Positions 22,453-32,227 of a DNA stretch of 32,844 nucleotides are shown here, piece by piece; positions within the stretch are counted from its first letter, which is position 1; every line of letters begins with the position of its first letter. This stretch comes from Bacteroidales bacterium. GTDB lineage: Bacteria; Bacteroidota; Bacteroidia; Bacteroidales; Muribaculaceae. The stretch lies in the NCBI GenBank assembly GCA_020860445.1, contig JAJBUH010000034.1, positions 1 to 32,844 of the forward strand. The letters are read 5' to 3'. Made by a program: the position numbers and the translations under genes. Below the pieces are notes generated by a model. It made no database searches. It was not told the DNA's origin and was given only the letters and a program-made list of their open reading frames with translations.

Positions 22453-25020
22453 TCAAAATAGTGAGGTGAAGGTGAATACTACGCGCATGGATTGCGAGAA
22501 GCCAAGCTCAGAGATTACACCATCGGTGGGCTCGCCAAAGGCGCAGCCGTTGCCAGACGTCTCGCCGTACATGTTCCATAGCTCAAGGCGGTGGTGTACG
22601 CCTCCGCCATCGGCGGTCACGTTGAGGATCTTGTCAGCATCCCAGCCGGTGAGCTCCACGCCATCAAGATAGATATGGTCGAGCTGTGCCTTTACGCCGG
22701 GGAAGTCGGCCCAGATATTGTCGGTCTGGATAAAGGTCATGATTGAGCCGTCGGCATGCTCAGTCGACTCATAGGTGATGTCGAATGTCGGGTTGGTGAA
22801 TCCAAGCTTTTTGTCAGCAGTCACGCATAGGCCAGTGGTAGCGCCTTGGTTGTAGTCCCACGGTCCGCCCCAGCTCGGGTTGATGGTGATTAGGCAAGGA
22901 GTATAGGTGGGGTTAAGCACCACATAGTCCATCTCGAGAGATTCAGCAAAGTTGAAGTTGGGATCGCTGTCGCCAACTGTGTCGCTGAAGGGCGATTCCA
23001 CCACGCCATCATTTGAGCCTTTGCCCCAGATGTTGAAGAACTCAATGCGGTAGTTGCCATTGTCCTCGATGTCGCCATAGAACAGCTTGCCGCCGTCAAA
23101 GTCAATAGCCTGGCCGTCGCAACGGATTTCCTTGATATAGATCACTGCCTCGGGGAATGCGGCATTCAGGCCATCGAAGTCGAGAGTGAATACCATTGCG
23201 CCATTGCATGAGCCATCATAGTGGAATGTGTGAGTGCCATAGAGGTCAGAACCCTTGAGCGAGTCAACCACATCGCCCCATGTTCCGCCCCAGTCGGCGC
23301 CTACGCACAGCAGGGTCACCGAGTAGCTGCGGCTCTGGGTGTTGGGAATATAGTTGACGCTGAGTAGGCACGGGTCGGCGTCGCGATAGTAGCCAATCTG
23401 CAGACTCTCGTCGGTGAGCGAGAAGATGCGCAGTTCGTTCTGCAGGTTGCTGCACTGGTCGGGGAAATTGTCGGGGGTGAGCAGCGGTATAGTGGCTGTC
23501 ACGGTCTTCTCATCGAGGTTGAGGGTGAATGTGCCGCTCTGCGATGAGCCGTCGGGGTAGGTGACGCTGACAGTGCCGTCGGCGCTGAAGGTCATTTCGC
23601 CCGAGCAGTTGCCAAAGGCCCAAGTGTTGGTGTAGTCAGCCTCCCAAGCCCAGCTGTCGCCAACTACTGGCTCGTTGTTGCTGATGGTGCGCCAGCTGTC
23701 GTCGGTGCCGTAGAAATAGACCGGACCAGCAAATGTTGAGCTCACGCCATCGCTGTAGTCGATGCCCCAGGTCTTGTAGAGATATTCAGGATTGAATACC
23801 ACATTGCGTGCAGTCGATACGGGACGCACTGACAGTGCCTCATACACTGGCACCGAGGTGCGGCTTGCATTTCCGCTATTGAAGGTATAGGCCACTGAGT
23901 ATTGGTTGTTGCCTGAGTTGACACTGCCGGTAGCATACACGCCAGCCACGCCGCTTTGGCTCACCGAGTTGAGGGTACGGGATCCGGCTGCAGGCAGGAA
24001 GATGGAGTTGCCGTTAGGACCAGTCACCTTGTAGCCAGCCACGCCGTCTTGCTCGGTCCACTCGGTGGAGCAGAGGTTGAAGAGCTCTTCCCAGTCGGCA
24101 GCGGTTGGGAGTTGCACACCACCCCAAGCGGCAGTAGCCATATCGAGCGATGAGAGGGTGATGTCGGCTGATGCGAAGTCGGTGGGGTCGATCGAGTTGC
24201 TCACGCCAGCTACGTCGCCAAAGCCGTACAGACCGCCAAGCTCTGTCTCTGAGCGAGCGCCAACATTGTAGCGAGCCCAGCTAACTGACAGACCCAGGTC
24301 AACCAGGTCATTCTCGAGGTCAACATTATATGCGGCTGTGGTGAATGATTTCACTGAGCCGTATACCACGCCACTGCCGAGGTCGGCATAAGCGGCATAA
24401 TAATAGGTAGTAGAGGGGGCCAAGCCAGCATATTCAAAGCTGAATGATGCTGCCTGGGCCGGAGCGGCCACGATCAGGCCAGCGCGCACTGCCTCTTCAT
24501 CGCTTGATGACGAGATCACAATGCCATAAGAGGCGTCAGTGGTTGCATTGGCAGCCGAGCCGCCAACTGTGGCAGCGGCAAAGTCGATAGATAATGCATC
24601 GGCGGTGGTGACCACGCAGTCAGTGGTCACGAGGCTCTTGACCTCGCCGGTGTAGGTGACCTTGCTTGAGAGGGTCACATAGGCTTGGTAGTAGAGCGTG
24701 GTGTTGTCGGTCAGGCCGGTGAGCTCGGCTGAGATGGCGCCGTCGCTGTAGGTGCCAGAGACGCTGCTGGTGAGCGAGGTGCTCTCATAGCCGTAGTTGA
24801 AGCCTACCTTGTAGGCGCCATCGGCCATGCCGCTGAGGCCGCTCACGGTGGCGTGGAGCTCGGCGGTGGTGGCGGTGACGTCGGCCGAGCCGGTGACCAC
24901 CGAATTTTCGTTGAGGATAGGGGTGGTGTAGGCGGTGTAGTCGTCATCATCGTCGCAAGCGACGAATCCCACGCTCAGCCCCAACGCTATCGTCAGATAT
25001 AGGATATTTTTTGTTTTCAT
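22453..25020 (-). CDS. surface glycan-binding lipoprotein with Fn3-like and Fib_succ_major-type domains
   Basis: The 855 residues begin with a type II signal peptide (VGFVAC, Cys22) followed by five Asp residues, an export mark for surface lipoproteins. Two Fn3-like domains (about 30-130 and 130-232; ATTAELHATVSGL, TTLYYQAYVTL, STTYYYAAYADL) come first. A domain resembling the Fibrobacter major paralogous family follows (about 238-405; VDLGLSVSWARYNVGA, GGLYGFGD, NSIFLPAAGSRT, ALSVRPV). The rest contains beta-rich glycan-binding-like modules with Trp-rich stretches (WRTISN...WAWE) and related phrases RIEFFNIWG and RLELWNMYGE. It replaces SusE/SusF as glycan capture protein in the operon and probably feeds SusC/SusD. 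No hydrolase residues are evident. Ligand specificity is inferred only from the GH5 neighbour. Confidence 0.8.
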   Translation of the reverse strand: MKTKNILYLTIALGLSVGFVACDDDDDYTAYTTPILNENSVVTGSADVTATTAELHATVSGLSGMADGAYKVGFNYGYESTSLTSSVSGTYSDGAISAELTGLTDNTTLYYQAYVTLSSKVTYTGEVKSLVTTDCVVTTADALSIDFAAATVGGSAANATTDASYGIVISSSSDEEAVRAGLIVAAPAQAASFSFEYAGLAPSTTYYYAAYADLGSGVVYGSVKSFTTAAYNVDLENDLVDLGLSVSWARYNVGARSETELGGLYGFGDVAGVSNSIDPTDFASADITLSSLDMATAAWGGVQLPTAADWEELFNLCSTEWTEQDGVAGYKVTGPNGNSIFLPAAGSRTLNSVSQSGVAGVYATGSVNSGNNQYSVAYTFNSGNASRTSVPVYEALSVRPVSTARNVVFNPEYLYKTWGIDYSDGVSSTFAGPVYFYGTDDSWRTISNNEPVVGDSWAWEADYTNTWAFGNCSGEMTFSADGTVSVTYPDGSSQSGTFTLNLDEKTVTATIPLLTPDNFPDQCSNLQNELRIFSLTDESLQIGYYRDADPCLLSVNYIPNTQSRSYSVTLLCVGADWGGTWGDVVDSLKGSDLYGTHTFHYDGSCNGAMVFTLDFDGLNAAFPEAVIYIKEIRCDGQAIDFDGGKLFYGDIEDNGNYRIEFFNIWGKGSNDGVVESPFSDTVGDSDPNFNFAESLEMDYVVLNPTYTPCLITINPSWGGPWDYNQGATTGLCVTADKKLGFTNPTFDITYESTEHADGSIMTFIQTDNIWADFPGVKAQLDHIYLDGVELTGWDADKILNVTADGGGVHHRLELWNMYGETSGNGCAFGEPTDGVISELGFSQSMRVVFTFTSLF

Positions 25021-25090
25021 CAGAATTCTGATTTAAAGGAGATTTATTGAAAATCTATAGAGATAGCCTCTTTGCTTTCCCTTTGCTTTC

Positions 25091-25189
25091 CCCGCTATCC
25101 GATTCTTGTCGAATCTGTCGATTCCTGTCGAATCATGTCGATAAGAATCGACAGGAATCGACAATTTCGACATGAGTCGAATAGCGAGG
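25091..25189. repeat. GTCGAATC inverted repeat between the two binding-protein genes
   Basis: TGTCGATTCCTGTCGA (25116-25131) pairs perfectly with TCGACAGGAATCGACA (25148-25163). An outer stem pairs CGCTATCCGATTC (from 25093) with GAGTCGAATAGCG (ending 25186). The block uses the same GTCGAATC/TCGAT vocabulary as the element after susC but a different arrangement. Confidence 0.85.
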
Positions 25190-25216
25190 AAGGGAGGGGA
25201 GGACAGGAAGCGGTGA

Positions 25217-27121
25217 TTACTCTATTGTGAGGGATGTTACGTTGACGACAGCGTTGTCGATGTCGAGGCTCGATGCATAGCCGTCAATCTCAATGCAGAC
25301 GGTCAGACAGCCGTTGCCGTAGAATGTATAGGTCGACCCAGTGTTGTTGGTGAGCGTGAGGGTGTTCTCGCCAGCGGTGTTGAATGTCACGCCCTGGAAG
25401 TTGGTGAAGCAGGTGGGCTCCCAGCTGAAATCGTCCATGTTGCAGCAGAGGGCAGCCATCGGGGTGCCGGTCCAGTCGATGCCGCTCACCGAGAATTTCA
25501 CGGTCAGGGTCTGGTTCTTCTTCAGCTTCAGCTTGGTCACATCCACCGGCCATTCCGAATCATCCTTGCCAGCCCATGGGTTGTAGAATTCAAAGCGGAA
25601 ATACTTCGATGCCTCAACATAAGGAGCAATCTTTGAGTTGTCAACCTTTAGCTCGGTAGCACCTGAGGTCGAGCCGCCTACCGGCTTGATGGTCATGCGA
25701 GCGCAGAGGTATTTGTTGGCTACGCCGTCGGCGTCGTATTCAACCGGAATACCGAGAGCCACCTCATTATCGTCAGCGCTGCACTTCATCACTGCGAATT
25801 CTGTACCGCTTACCTTGTGGCTGCCAGCCTCGAGCAGGGTAATCTCATCGGCAAATACCAGAGAGCTGCCTACGATTTCAAATGTGGTGCTAACTGAGCC
25901 AGCCTCGGTCTCGAGCTCGGCCTTGCCAGCCTGGGTAAGGGTCAGCGAGAAGTATTCGTCGGCGTATTCGGGAGCCCAAGTTGTGCCGTAGCCGTCGATC
26001 CACTCCCAAGCGGCAGTGGCGGGATTCCACCAAATCAGGTCGTAGGGCTTCTCTTCGTCGAGGAGCAGGGTGGTCTGAGATGCCACATAGGTAGCGTCGT
26101 CGCCAGAGATGGTGAAGAGCTCGGTAGCGAGATCGTCATAGCTCGGAAGCTCGGGAGAATATGTGGGGAGCAGGTCGGGATCGTCGCTCGGGATGATGAC
26201 GTTGCCGTTCTGCACTTCTTCCCATACATAGTTCCAGACAATCCACCATGAGCCCTCAGAGTTGGTACGCATTGTGGCGAGCTGCAGCACATATTCGTCG
26301 CAAGTCAGGATCTTGATGTCCTTGCTGTAGTTTGAGCAAACGCCTTCGCCCCAAGCGGCATACAGCATATCTGTATTATTAAAGGTGATTGTCGGGCGCG
26401 ATGTGTCGCTCACGTTGAGGGCAAACGAGCCAGTCTTTGAGGTCATGCCGCTCGAGGTGTTCTTGTTGACCTCGACCACGCAGCCCTTTGAGGCGTCGAG
26501 GCTGAGGATCATCGATGATTCCATGTAGGGGTCATCCTCGGGGATAAGCCATGACTGGAAGCCGGGGTCCCAGTTCATCGACCAATTGCCCAGGGTGATG
26601 TCGGTGATGCCGGTGCCATCGTTCATGATGTCGTCGGGATTCATGTATCCGACTGGGCTGGAGCCTTGGTAGGATCCGTAAGCCTTATCCATAGGCACCC
26701 AGGTCTTGGGGTTGCCGTTGCCGTTCTCGTCGACGCCGCCAGCCAGGTTAGTCCAGATGTCGTCGGAGAGCATGCCGAAGTCGTTTTCAGCCACGGTGAA
26801 GGTGTAGGTCTCGCCCCACACCCAGCCAGCGCGGGTGTCAACGCCGAATGTCACTTCATAGTCGCCCGAGAAGGGGAGGCTGACGTCGCAGCTTGAGCTG
26901 GTGCTGCGGCCCATTGGGTGCTCCCAAGCCACTGAGTAATTAGATGGCATTAGGCTGGTGAGGTGGATGATATTGGGATTGGTAGCATCGGGCTCTACCT
27001 TGAATGCTATTCCCTCCACCAGGTCGCCGACCTGTACGTCTTGTGCCCCGAGGTCATATTCTGCAGGGGAGCAAGCGGCGAGCGCGGCCAGCGCCGGAAT
27101 TATATAGAGATATTTTTTCAT
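25217..27121 (-). CDS. SusE/F-position surface glycan-binding lipoprotein
   Basis: The 634 residues have a type II signal peptide (LAALAAC, Cys17) and then SPAEYDLGAQDVQVGDLVEGIAF, the usual opening of PKD/Ig-like binding proteins encoded after susD. An N-terminal Ig/PKD-like domain (about 30-112, ending YTFTVAEND) is followed by Trp-rich regions (LGNWSMNWDPGFQSWLIP, WWIVWNYVWEE, DLIWWNPATAAWEWIDGYG). A C-terminal module has the phrase FRFEFYNPWAG, also seen in the 855-residue neighbour. Aromatic clusters of this kind form sugar-binding platforms. The protein probably captures the polysaccharide at the surface. The family is too divergent to name a ligand. Confidence 0.82.
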   Translation of the reverse strand: MKKYLYIIPALAALAACSPAEYDLGAQDVQVGDLVEGIAFKVEPDATNPNIIHLTSLMPSNYSVAWEHPMGRSTSSSCDVSLPFSGDYEVTFGVDTRAGWVWGETYTFTVAENDFGMLSDDIWTNLAGGVDENGNGNPKTWVPMDKAYGSYQGSSPVGYMNPDDIMNDGTGITDITLGNWSMNWDPGFQSWLIPEDDPYMESSMILSLDASKGCVVEVNKNTSSGMTSKTGSFALNVSDTSRPTITFNNTDMLYAAWGEGVCSNYSKDIKILTCDEYVLQLATMRTNSEGSWWIVWNYVWEEVQNGNVIIPSDDPDLLPTYSPELPSYDDLATELFTISGDDATYVASQTTLLLDEEKPYDLIWWNPATAAWEWIDGYGTTWAPEYADEYFSLTLTQAGKAELETEAGSVSTTFEIVGSSLVFADEITLLEAGSHKVSGTEFAVMKCSADDNEVALGIPVEYDADGVANKYLCARMTIKPVGGSTSGATELKVDNSKIAPYVEASKYFRFEFYNPWAGKDDSEWPVDVTKLKLKKNQTLTVKFSVSGIDWTGTPMAALCCNMDDFSWEPTCFTNFQGVTFNTAGENTLTLTNNTGSTYTFYGNGCLTVCIEIDGYASSLDIDNAVVNVTSLTIE

Positions 27122-27136
27122 TTGATCTTAAAATTT

Positions 27137-27227
27137 AATCGATATTTTCGATATTTTCGATACTATCGAGAATATCGATATTATCGAGAATTTTCGAGAG
27201 CTCTCGAGAATTGTCGAGAATTCTCGA
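27137..27227. repeat. TCGA-rich intergenic element, copy 2
   Basis: A run of TCGATATTTTCGATA words is followed by the 42-bp core at 27186-27227, identical to copy 3 at 29018 and two bases different from copy 1. It lies between susD and the first binding-protein gene. Confidence 0.88.
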
Positions 27228-27245
27228 TGCCCATTTTTCATTTTC

Positions 27246-28901
27246 TCACCATCCTGCATTTTGCACCAGTGTGCCATTTGAGAGGGTGATTTGGCCGCCG
27301 GGAATTTGGCTCAGGCCCTTAGTGGCGCGGATACGGTCGGCCGAGATGGTTACATAGTCTTCGGCACCGGCGCTGTAAGTCATGCCCGATGAGGCGGCGA
27401 TTGTCTCAGCAGCCACGTCGATGCCTTGGCGCAGCAGATCCCAGTAGCGGTGGCCTTCGAAGGCGAGCTCGAGGGCGCGCTCGTTCATGATGTTCTCTTG
27501 GGTCACGGCCAGGTTGTCGGTAAATCCGGCGCGGTGGTGCACAGCGTTGAGGTATTCAGAGGCGCGGCTCGAGCCGAGCTCGGCAGCCATCAGATAGACG
27601 TCGGCGAGGCGCACGATCACCCAGTTTTGCGGGTTGGTGATTTGGAAGTCGCCCGAACCGTCGGCCAGCGAAGCGCTGGTGCCGTCGGAGAATGCCAGAG
27701 GCGAATATTTCTTGACAGTGTAGCCGGTGTATTCGCGCTGGTCCTTATAGTGGGAGTTTTGGAAGGTCTCCAGTTTGGTGATTCCTTCGCCCTCGAGGTC
27801 GATAACCGATGCCTCAAGGCGCTTGTCGCCGCTCTGGAATTTCTCAAGGAATGTCGGGCACACTGTGCAAGCGCCCCAGCCCTTGCCGTAGGGCGAGAAG
27901 TTGATGTTGCGGATGCCCATCATCACTTGCCAGCGGTTGGAATCGTTGTTACCGTTGTAGTCCTGGCTGGCGGTAAATTTCATCTGCAGGATTACCTCAG
28001 AGTTGGCTTCGCCAGCGTAGGTGCTTGAGCTGTCCCAACCCTTTTCGCCAGCGATAGGCACGAGCGATGCAGCGGCCCAGAGGGTCTTGAAGTCTTCAAC
28101 GAGTTCGCAACCGCTGTTGGCGATTACGTCTTCGCAAGCGGCGAGGGCCTCAGCCTTGGTGCAGTTGGTGGGCTCTTGGCCGTAGTAGCCGGTATAGAAT
28201 AGGTATGCGCGAGCGAGGATCGACTCGGCGGCAAAGCGGGTCACGTGGCCGTCGTTGCTCGATGCCTGCGATTTGGGATAAGCGTCGGCGGGGATATTCT
28301 CGATGGCGTATTTAAGGTCGTCGAAGATAGCCTCGTATACCTCGCTGGGATCGGCTTGGGGTCGGTTTTCATCCACTGGCTCAAGGAAGAGTGGGATGTT
28401 GCCCCAAAGTCTTACCATGTCGAAGTAGCAGAGGGCGCGGATGCCGCGGGCCTCGCCTATGTAGAGACGGCGATTGTCTTCGCTTTCCCAGGCGATTTGC
28501 TCCTCATTAGAGATGAGCATGTTGCAGCGGTAGACAGCAGCGTAGTAGTTGCCCCAGTCGCTTGAGCCGTCGTTTGAGCCGTAGAGAGTGCCCGAGTAGC
28601 TCGGGGCCTCGCTGATGTCGAAGCGGTCGATGGCTTGGTAGTTGCGGGCGTCGCCGTTGCCTGTGCCGCCATAGCACTCATCGCCCATTACTGTCGAAGC
28701 GACATAGAAGCCTATGCACGGGGTTGACGACACTTGTCGCCAGCCGTCGTAGCAGCCGAGCAGGGCGCGATAGGCGTCTGATTCGGTTTGGTAAAAGTTG
28801 CCGGTGGTGGATTCGGTCTTCGACGAGACATCGAGGAAGCTGTCTGAGCAAGAGCTCAGAGCCAATCCAGCCGCGGCGAGTATTATGATTGATTTTTTCA
28901 T
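27246..28901 (-). CDS. susD: SusD/RagB outer-membrane glycan-binding lipoprotein
   Basis: The 551 residues begin MKKSIIILAAAGLALSSC (lipidated Cys18) and continue SDSFLDVSSKTES with NFYQTESDAYRALLGCYDGW, the standard SusD start. The TPR-like core includes RGIRALCYFDMVRLWGNIPL and ESILARAYLFYTGYYGQ. The end carries NWVIVRLADVYLMAAELG and ERALELAFEGHRYWDLLRQG, both hallmarks of the family. SusD closes like a lid over SusC and hands oligosaccharides to it. It directly follows susC in the transcript. The sugar is not predictable from SusD, but the GH5 enzyme downstream points to a beta-glucan. Confidence 0.95.
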   Translation of the reverse strand: MKKSIIILAAAGLALSSCSDSFLDVSSKTESTTGNFYQTESDAYRALLGCYDGWRQVSSTPCIGFYVASTVMGDECYGGTGNGDARNYQAIDRFDISEAPSYSGTLYGSNDGSSDWGNYYAAVYRCNMLISNEEQIAWESEDNRRLYIGEARGIRALCYFDMVRLWGNIPLFLEPVDENRPQADPSEVYEAIFDDLKYAIENIPADAYPKSQASSNDGHVTRFAAESILARAYLFYTGYYGQEPTNCTKAEALAACEDVIANSGCELVEDFKTLWAAASLVPIAGEKGWDSSSTYAGEANSEVILQMKFTASQDYNGNNDSNRWQVMMGIRNINFSPYGKGWGACTVCPTFLEKFQSGDKRLEASVIDLEGEGITKLETFQNSHYKDQREYTGYTVKKYSPLAFSDGTSASLADGSGDFQITNPQNWVIVRLADVYLMAAELGSSRASEYLNAVHHRAGFTDNLAVTQENIMNERALELAFEGHRYWDLLRQGIDVAAETIAASSGMTYSAGAEDYVTISADRIRATKGLSQIPGGQITLSNGTLVQNAGW

Positions 28902-28916
28902 TGCTGATTTAATTTT

Positions 28917-29059
28917 CGATTAATTTCGATTCTTGTCGATTTTCTCGATTTCCCCGCAATATCGATTCCTGTCGATATTGTTGATTCCTGTCGATTCTTG
29001 TCAATCTTTCTGGGGTCGAGAATTTTCGAGAGCTCTCGAGAATTGTCGAGAATTCTCGA
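28917..29059. repeat. TCGATTC array and TCGA-rich element, copy 3
   Basis: TTTCGATTCTTGTCGATT-type words, including the local palindrome AATATCGATTCCTGTCGATATT (arms AATATCGA/TCGATATT), precede the 42-bp core at 29018-29059. The core is identical to copy 2. It fills the gap between susC and susD and ends 3 bases before the susC stop. Confidence 0.88.
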
Positions 29060-29062
29060 TGA

Positions 29063-32000
29063 TTAGAATGCCAGATTTACACCAAACAGATATGTCCTTG
29101 GCCTGGGGTAATAGCCGAGGTCGATGCCTGATACCCAAGCGTCGGTGCCGTAGCCGATTTCCGGATCCATGCCGTCATATTTGGTAAAGGTGAAAGCATT
29201 CTGCACTTGCACATATACTCTTGCCTGTGAACACCATTTCTGCTTGATTATCTTGGCGAAGTCGTAGCCGAGGGTGATGTTGCTGATGCGCAGATAGTCG
29301 CCGTCTTGCAGGTAGAGGTCAGAGAAGTCGCCATAGTTGTAGTTGCTCTCTGTCACGCGGGGGTAGAAGTTGCTTGTGCCTTCGCCGGTCCAGCGGTTGA
29401 GGATGGCAGTGGTGTAGTTGCTTTGCTTGTTGTTGTGAGAGCGGTAGCTTTGGGCAATCTTGAAGCCGGCAGCTCCGGTGGCGGTCACGCCGAGGTCAAA
29501 GCCCTTGTAGAAGAGGTTGACGTTAAAGCCAAAGGTGAATTTGGGCATACCGTTGCCGAGGTCGACCTTGTCGTTTTCGTCGATTACGCCGTCGTGGTTG
29601 ATGTCAAAGAATTTCACATCGCCGGGCTGGGGATTGGATTGGTAGACACCGTTGCCGGCTGCAATCCAGTCTTGGATGTCCTGCTCGTTTTGGAACACGC
29701 CTGCCACCTTGTAACCCCAGAAATAACCGATAGCGTGGCCATTCTCGGCGCGGTAGAATTCGGGAGTGTTGTCATAGAGAGTGCTGGAGGAGCCGTGGAT
29801 GATGCCGTCTTCGGTGGGGATTTCGCCCACGCGGTTGCGGTTGTATGAGCCGTTGACGCCGAGGCTGTAGCTGAAGTCGCGGCCGATGTTGTCGTTCCAG
29901 GTCAGGTTGAGTTCAACGCCGGTATTCTTCACGTTGCCGCCGTTGATGTAGGGAGCGCCGGTGCCGGTGGTTTGGAGGATAGGAGCCTGCACGAGCCAGT
30001 CCTTGGTATTCTTGATGTAGAAGTCGAAGTTTACGCCGAGGTGGCTGCGGAGCAGGGTAGCGTCAAAACCGATGTTGGTCTGTTCTGAGGTCTCCCAGGT
30101 TATGCCTTCGTTGGCGAGACGGCTTGGGTAGGCGCCCCAGTTGTTGCCGAGGATTGAGGAAAAGTCGTTGTATGAGCCTCCGGCGCCGATGTATTCGCCG
30201 AAGAAATAGTGGGTGCCAGAGGTGGTGATGGGAGCCAAATATTGGTAGTTGTCGATATTCTGGTTACCTACGCGGCCCCAGCTGGCGCGCAGCTTGAAGT
30301 AGCTGAGGAATGAGCGGGTGCTCTCCATGAAGTCTTCGTTGGTGATGTTCCAACCAGCCGAAACCGATGGGAAGTAGCCAAAGCGGTGGCCCTTGGCAAA
30401 GCGGGAAGAACCGTCAGAACGGATGGTGAAGTTGATCATGTATTTTTCTTTCCAGTTCCAACCCAAGCGGCCGAAGTAGGAGACGGTGCGGTTTTCATCG
30501 TCGGGAGCGCCTGAGGCTGAGAGGCCGTCGGTGGTTGTGGTGGCTGTGCCGTTGGTGATGTAAGCGTATTGCCAAGTGTCAAAGCCGTCGCGCAGGTCGC
30601 GGGTAGAGGCGGAGAGGCTGGTGCCTTTGTAGCGGTAAGCTTCCATACCTACCAACACATTGAATGCGTGTTCGCCGAGCTCGAAGTCATAGCTGGCGGT
30701 GTTGGTCCAGGTGATGCCGAGGCCGTGCCACATGCTTTGCGAGGCAGCGGTGTGCTCGCTGTAGTCGTAGGGCGAGAGTTGGTAGATGGGGGTGTAGGAG
30801 CGGTATTCCGAGGTTTGGTAGAGCACGCCGAGCACCGAGCGGATCTTGAAATTCTTGAAGGGCTCGAGTTGGGCGTAGACGTTGCCGGAGAAGTTGGCGG
30901 CGTTAGTGCGGTTGTTGCTTGAAAGCATCATAGAGCCGTAAGGGTTGCCTTCGCTGGTGTACCAGTCGCTGTTGCTGGTGTCGTTGTAGTTGCCGTCGGC
31001 ATCATAGACGGGAGAGATAGGAGTTTGGGAGAAGGCTCCGCCCAGGGTGTTGGTGTAGACGCCGCCTACGCCGATGCCTTGCTTCTTGGTGTAGACAAAG
31101 CTCACTTGCTCGCCCACGGTCAGGACATTGCCCCAGAGCTTGTGGTCGCTGTTGACGCGGAAGTTGTAGCGGCTGTAATCGCTATGGCCCTTGCCGCCCA
31201 CGATGCCCTCTTGGCTGAGGTAGCCGAGCGATATAGAATAGGTGCTGGTGGCGGAGCCGCCGGTTACGCCGATGGTGTAGCTCTGCATCGGAGCGTTGTC
31301 GTTGAACATTGCGTCAAGCCAGTCGGTGTCGATCAGATTGCCGTTGGCATCATAGATGCTGGTCAGGCTTGACCAGTCGTAGGGAGCGTTGCCTTCGTTG
31401 ATGGCCTGCTCGTCCATGATAGCCATATATTGCTTGGCATTGAGCAGCTTGATCTTGCGAGCCACGCTCTGACAGCCGTAGTAACCGTCAAATGTCACCT
31501 TGGCTTTGCCTTCCTTGCCTTGCTTGGTGGTGATGAGCACAACGCCGTTGGCGGCTTGGGCGCCGTAGATGGCTGCCGAGGCGGCATCCTTGAGCACGTC
31601 GATGCTCTCGATGTCGGCGGGGTTGAGGAGGGCCACATCGCCGGCGATGCCGTCGATAAGGTAGAGGGGACCGGAATTGTTGATGGTGCCAAGACCGCGG
31701 ATGGTCACCTTCATGCCCTCACCGGGTTGGCCCGAGGTTGAAGAGATCTGCACGCCCGGCATCTGGCCTTGCATGGCCTGGAGGGGGCTGGTGGTGTTGA
31801 GCTTGGTGATGTCATCGCCTTTCATCTGGGCGGTGGCGCCTGTGACGAGTTTCTTTTTTTGCACGCCGTAGCCGACTACCACCACTTCTTCGAGTTTGGC
31901 AGCATTGTCTTCGAGTACGAAATCGATGTGGTCGGAAGTGATTTTCACTTCTTGGCTTACGCAGCCCACATAGCTCACCGTCAGGGTCTGGCCCATCTCG

Positions 32001-32227
32001 GCGCTGATGCGGTAATTGCCGTCGATGTCGGTGGTGACGCCGGCACCGGTTTCCTTTACTTGCACCGCGGCCCCGATTAGGGGTTCGTCATCGACCGCGG
32101 CGGTGACAGTACCGCTGACAACAATGGGCTCGGCCTGGGCGGCGATGCCCAGGGCCAGAGCCAATGTCATCATGGCACTGCGCAGCCACAGTGTGGCGCG
32201 GTTTCTGTTTTTCAGGTTTTGTACCAT
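29063..32227 (-). CDS. susC: SusC/RagA TonB-dependent outer-membrane transporter
   Basis: The 1054 residues begin with a signal peptide (MMTLALALGIAAQA), then a carboxypeptidase-regulatory-like domain (about 37-112; VSGTVTAAVDDEPLIGAAVQ, DIDGNYRISA, LTVSYVGC). The phrase LEEVVVVGYGVQKKK leads into the plug (about 120-235; IRGLGTINNSGPLYLIDGI, IESIDVLKDAASAAIYG, ANGVVLITTK). The rest is a large beta-barrel ending in YYPRPRTYLFGVNLAF with the terminal Phe needed for barrel assembly. Powered by TonB it imports oligosaccharides released at the cell surface by the GH5 lipoprotein. It is first in the operon and is preceded by about 280 bases of leader. No sensor or sigma/anti-sigma gene is inside the window. 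Confidence 0.96.
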   Translation of the reverse strand: MVQNLKNRNRATLWLRSAMMTLALALGIAAQAEPIVVSGTVTAAVDDEPLIGAAVQVKETGAGVTTDIDGNYRISAEMGQTLTVSYVGCVSQEVKITSDHIDFVLEDNAAKLEEVVVVGYGVQKKKLVTGATAQMKGDDITKLNTTSPLQAMQGQMPGVQISSTSGQPGEGMKVTIRGLGTINNSGPLYLIDGIAGDVALLNPADIESIDVLKDAASAAIYGAQAANGVVLITTKQGKEGKAKVTFDGYYGCQSVARKIKLLNAKQYMAIMDEQAINEGNAPYDWSSLTSIYDANGNLIDTDWLDAMFNDNAPMQSYTIGVTGGSATSTYSISLGYLSQEGIVGGKGHSDYSRYNFRVNSDHKLWGNVLTVGEQVSFVYTKKQGIGVGGVYTNTLGGAFSQTPISPVYDADGNYNDTSNSDWYTSEGNPYGSMMLSSNNRTNAANFSGNVYAQLEPFKNFKIRSVLGVLYQTSEYRSYTPIYQLSPYDYSEHTAASQSMWHGLGITWTNTASYDFELGEHAFNVLVGMEAYRYKGTSLSASTRDLRDGFDTWQYAYITNGTATTTTDGLSASGAPDDENRTVSYFGRLGWNWKEKYMINFTIRSDGSSRFAKGHRFGYFPSVSAGWNITNEDFMESTRSFLSYFKLRASWGRVGNQNIDNYQYLAPITTSGTHYFFGEYIGAGGSYNDFSSILGNNWGAYPSRLANEGITWETSEQTNIGFDATLLRSHLGVNFDFYIKNTKDWLVQAPILQTTGTGAPYINGGNVKNTGVELNLTWNDNIGRDFSYSLGVNGSYNRNRVGEIPTEDGIIHGSSSTLYDNTPEFYRAENGHAIGYFWGYKVAGVFQNEQDIQDWIAAGNGVYQSNPQPGDVKFFDINHDGVIDENDKVDLGNGMPKFTFGFNVNLFYKGFDLGVTATGAAGFKIAQSYRSHNNKQSNYTTAILNRWTGEGTSNFYPRVTESNYNYGDFSDLYLQDGDYLRISNITLGYDFAKIIKQKWCSQARVYVQVQNAFTFTKYDGMDPEIGYGTDAWVSGIDLGYYPRPRTYLFGVNLAF

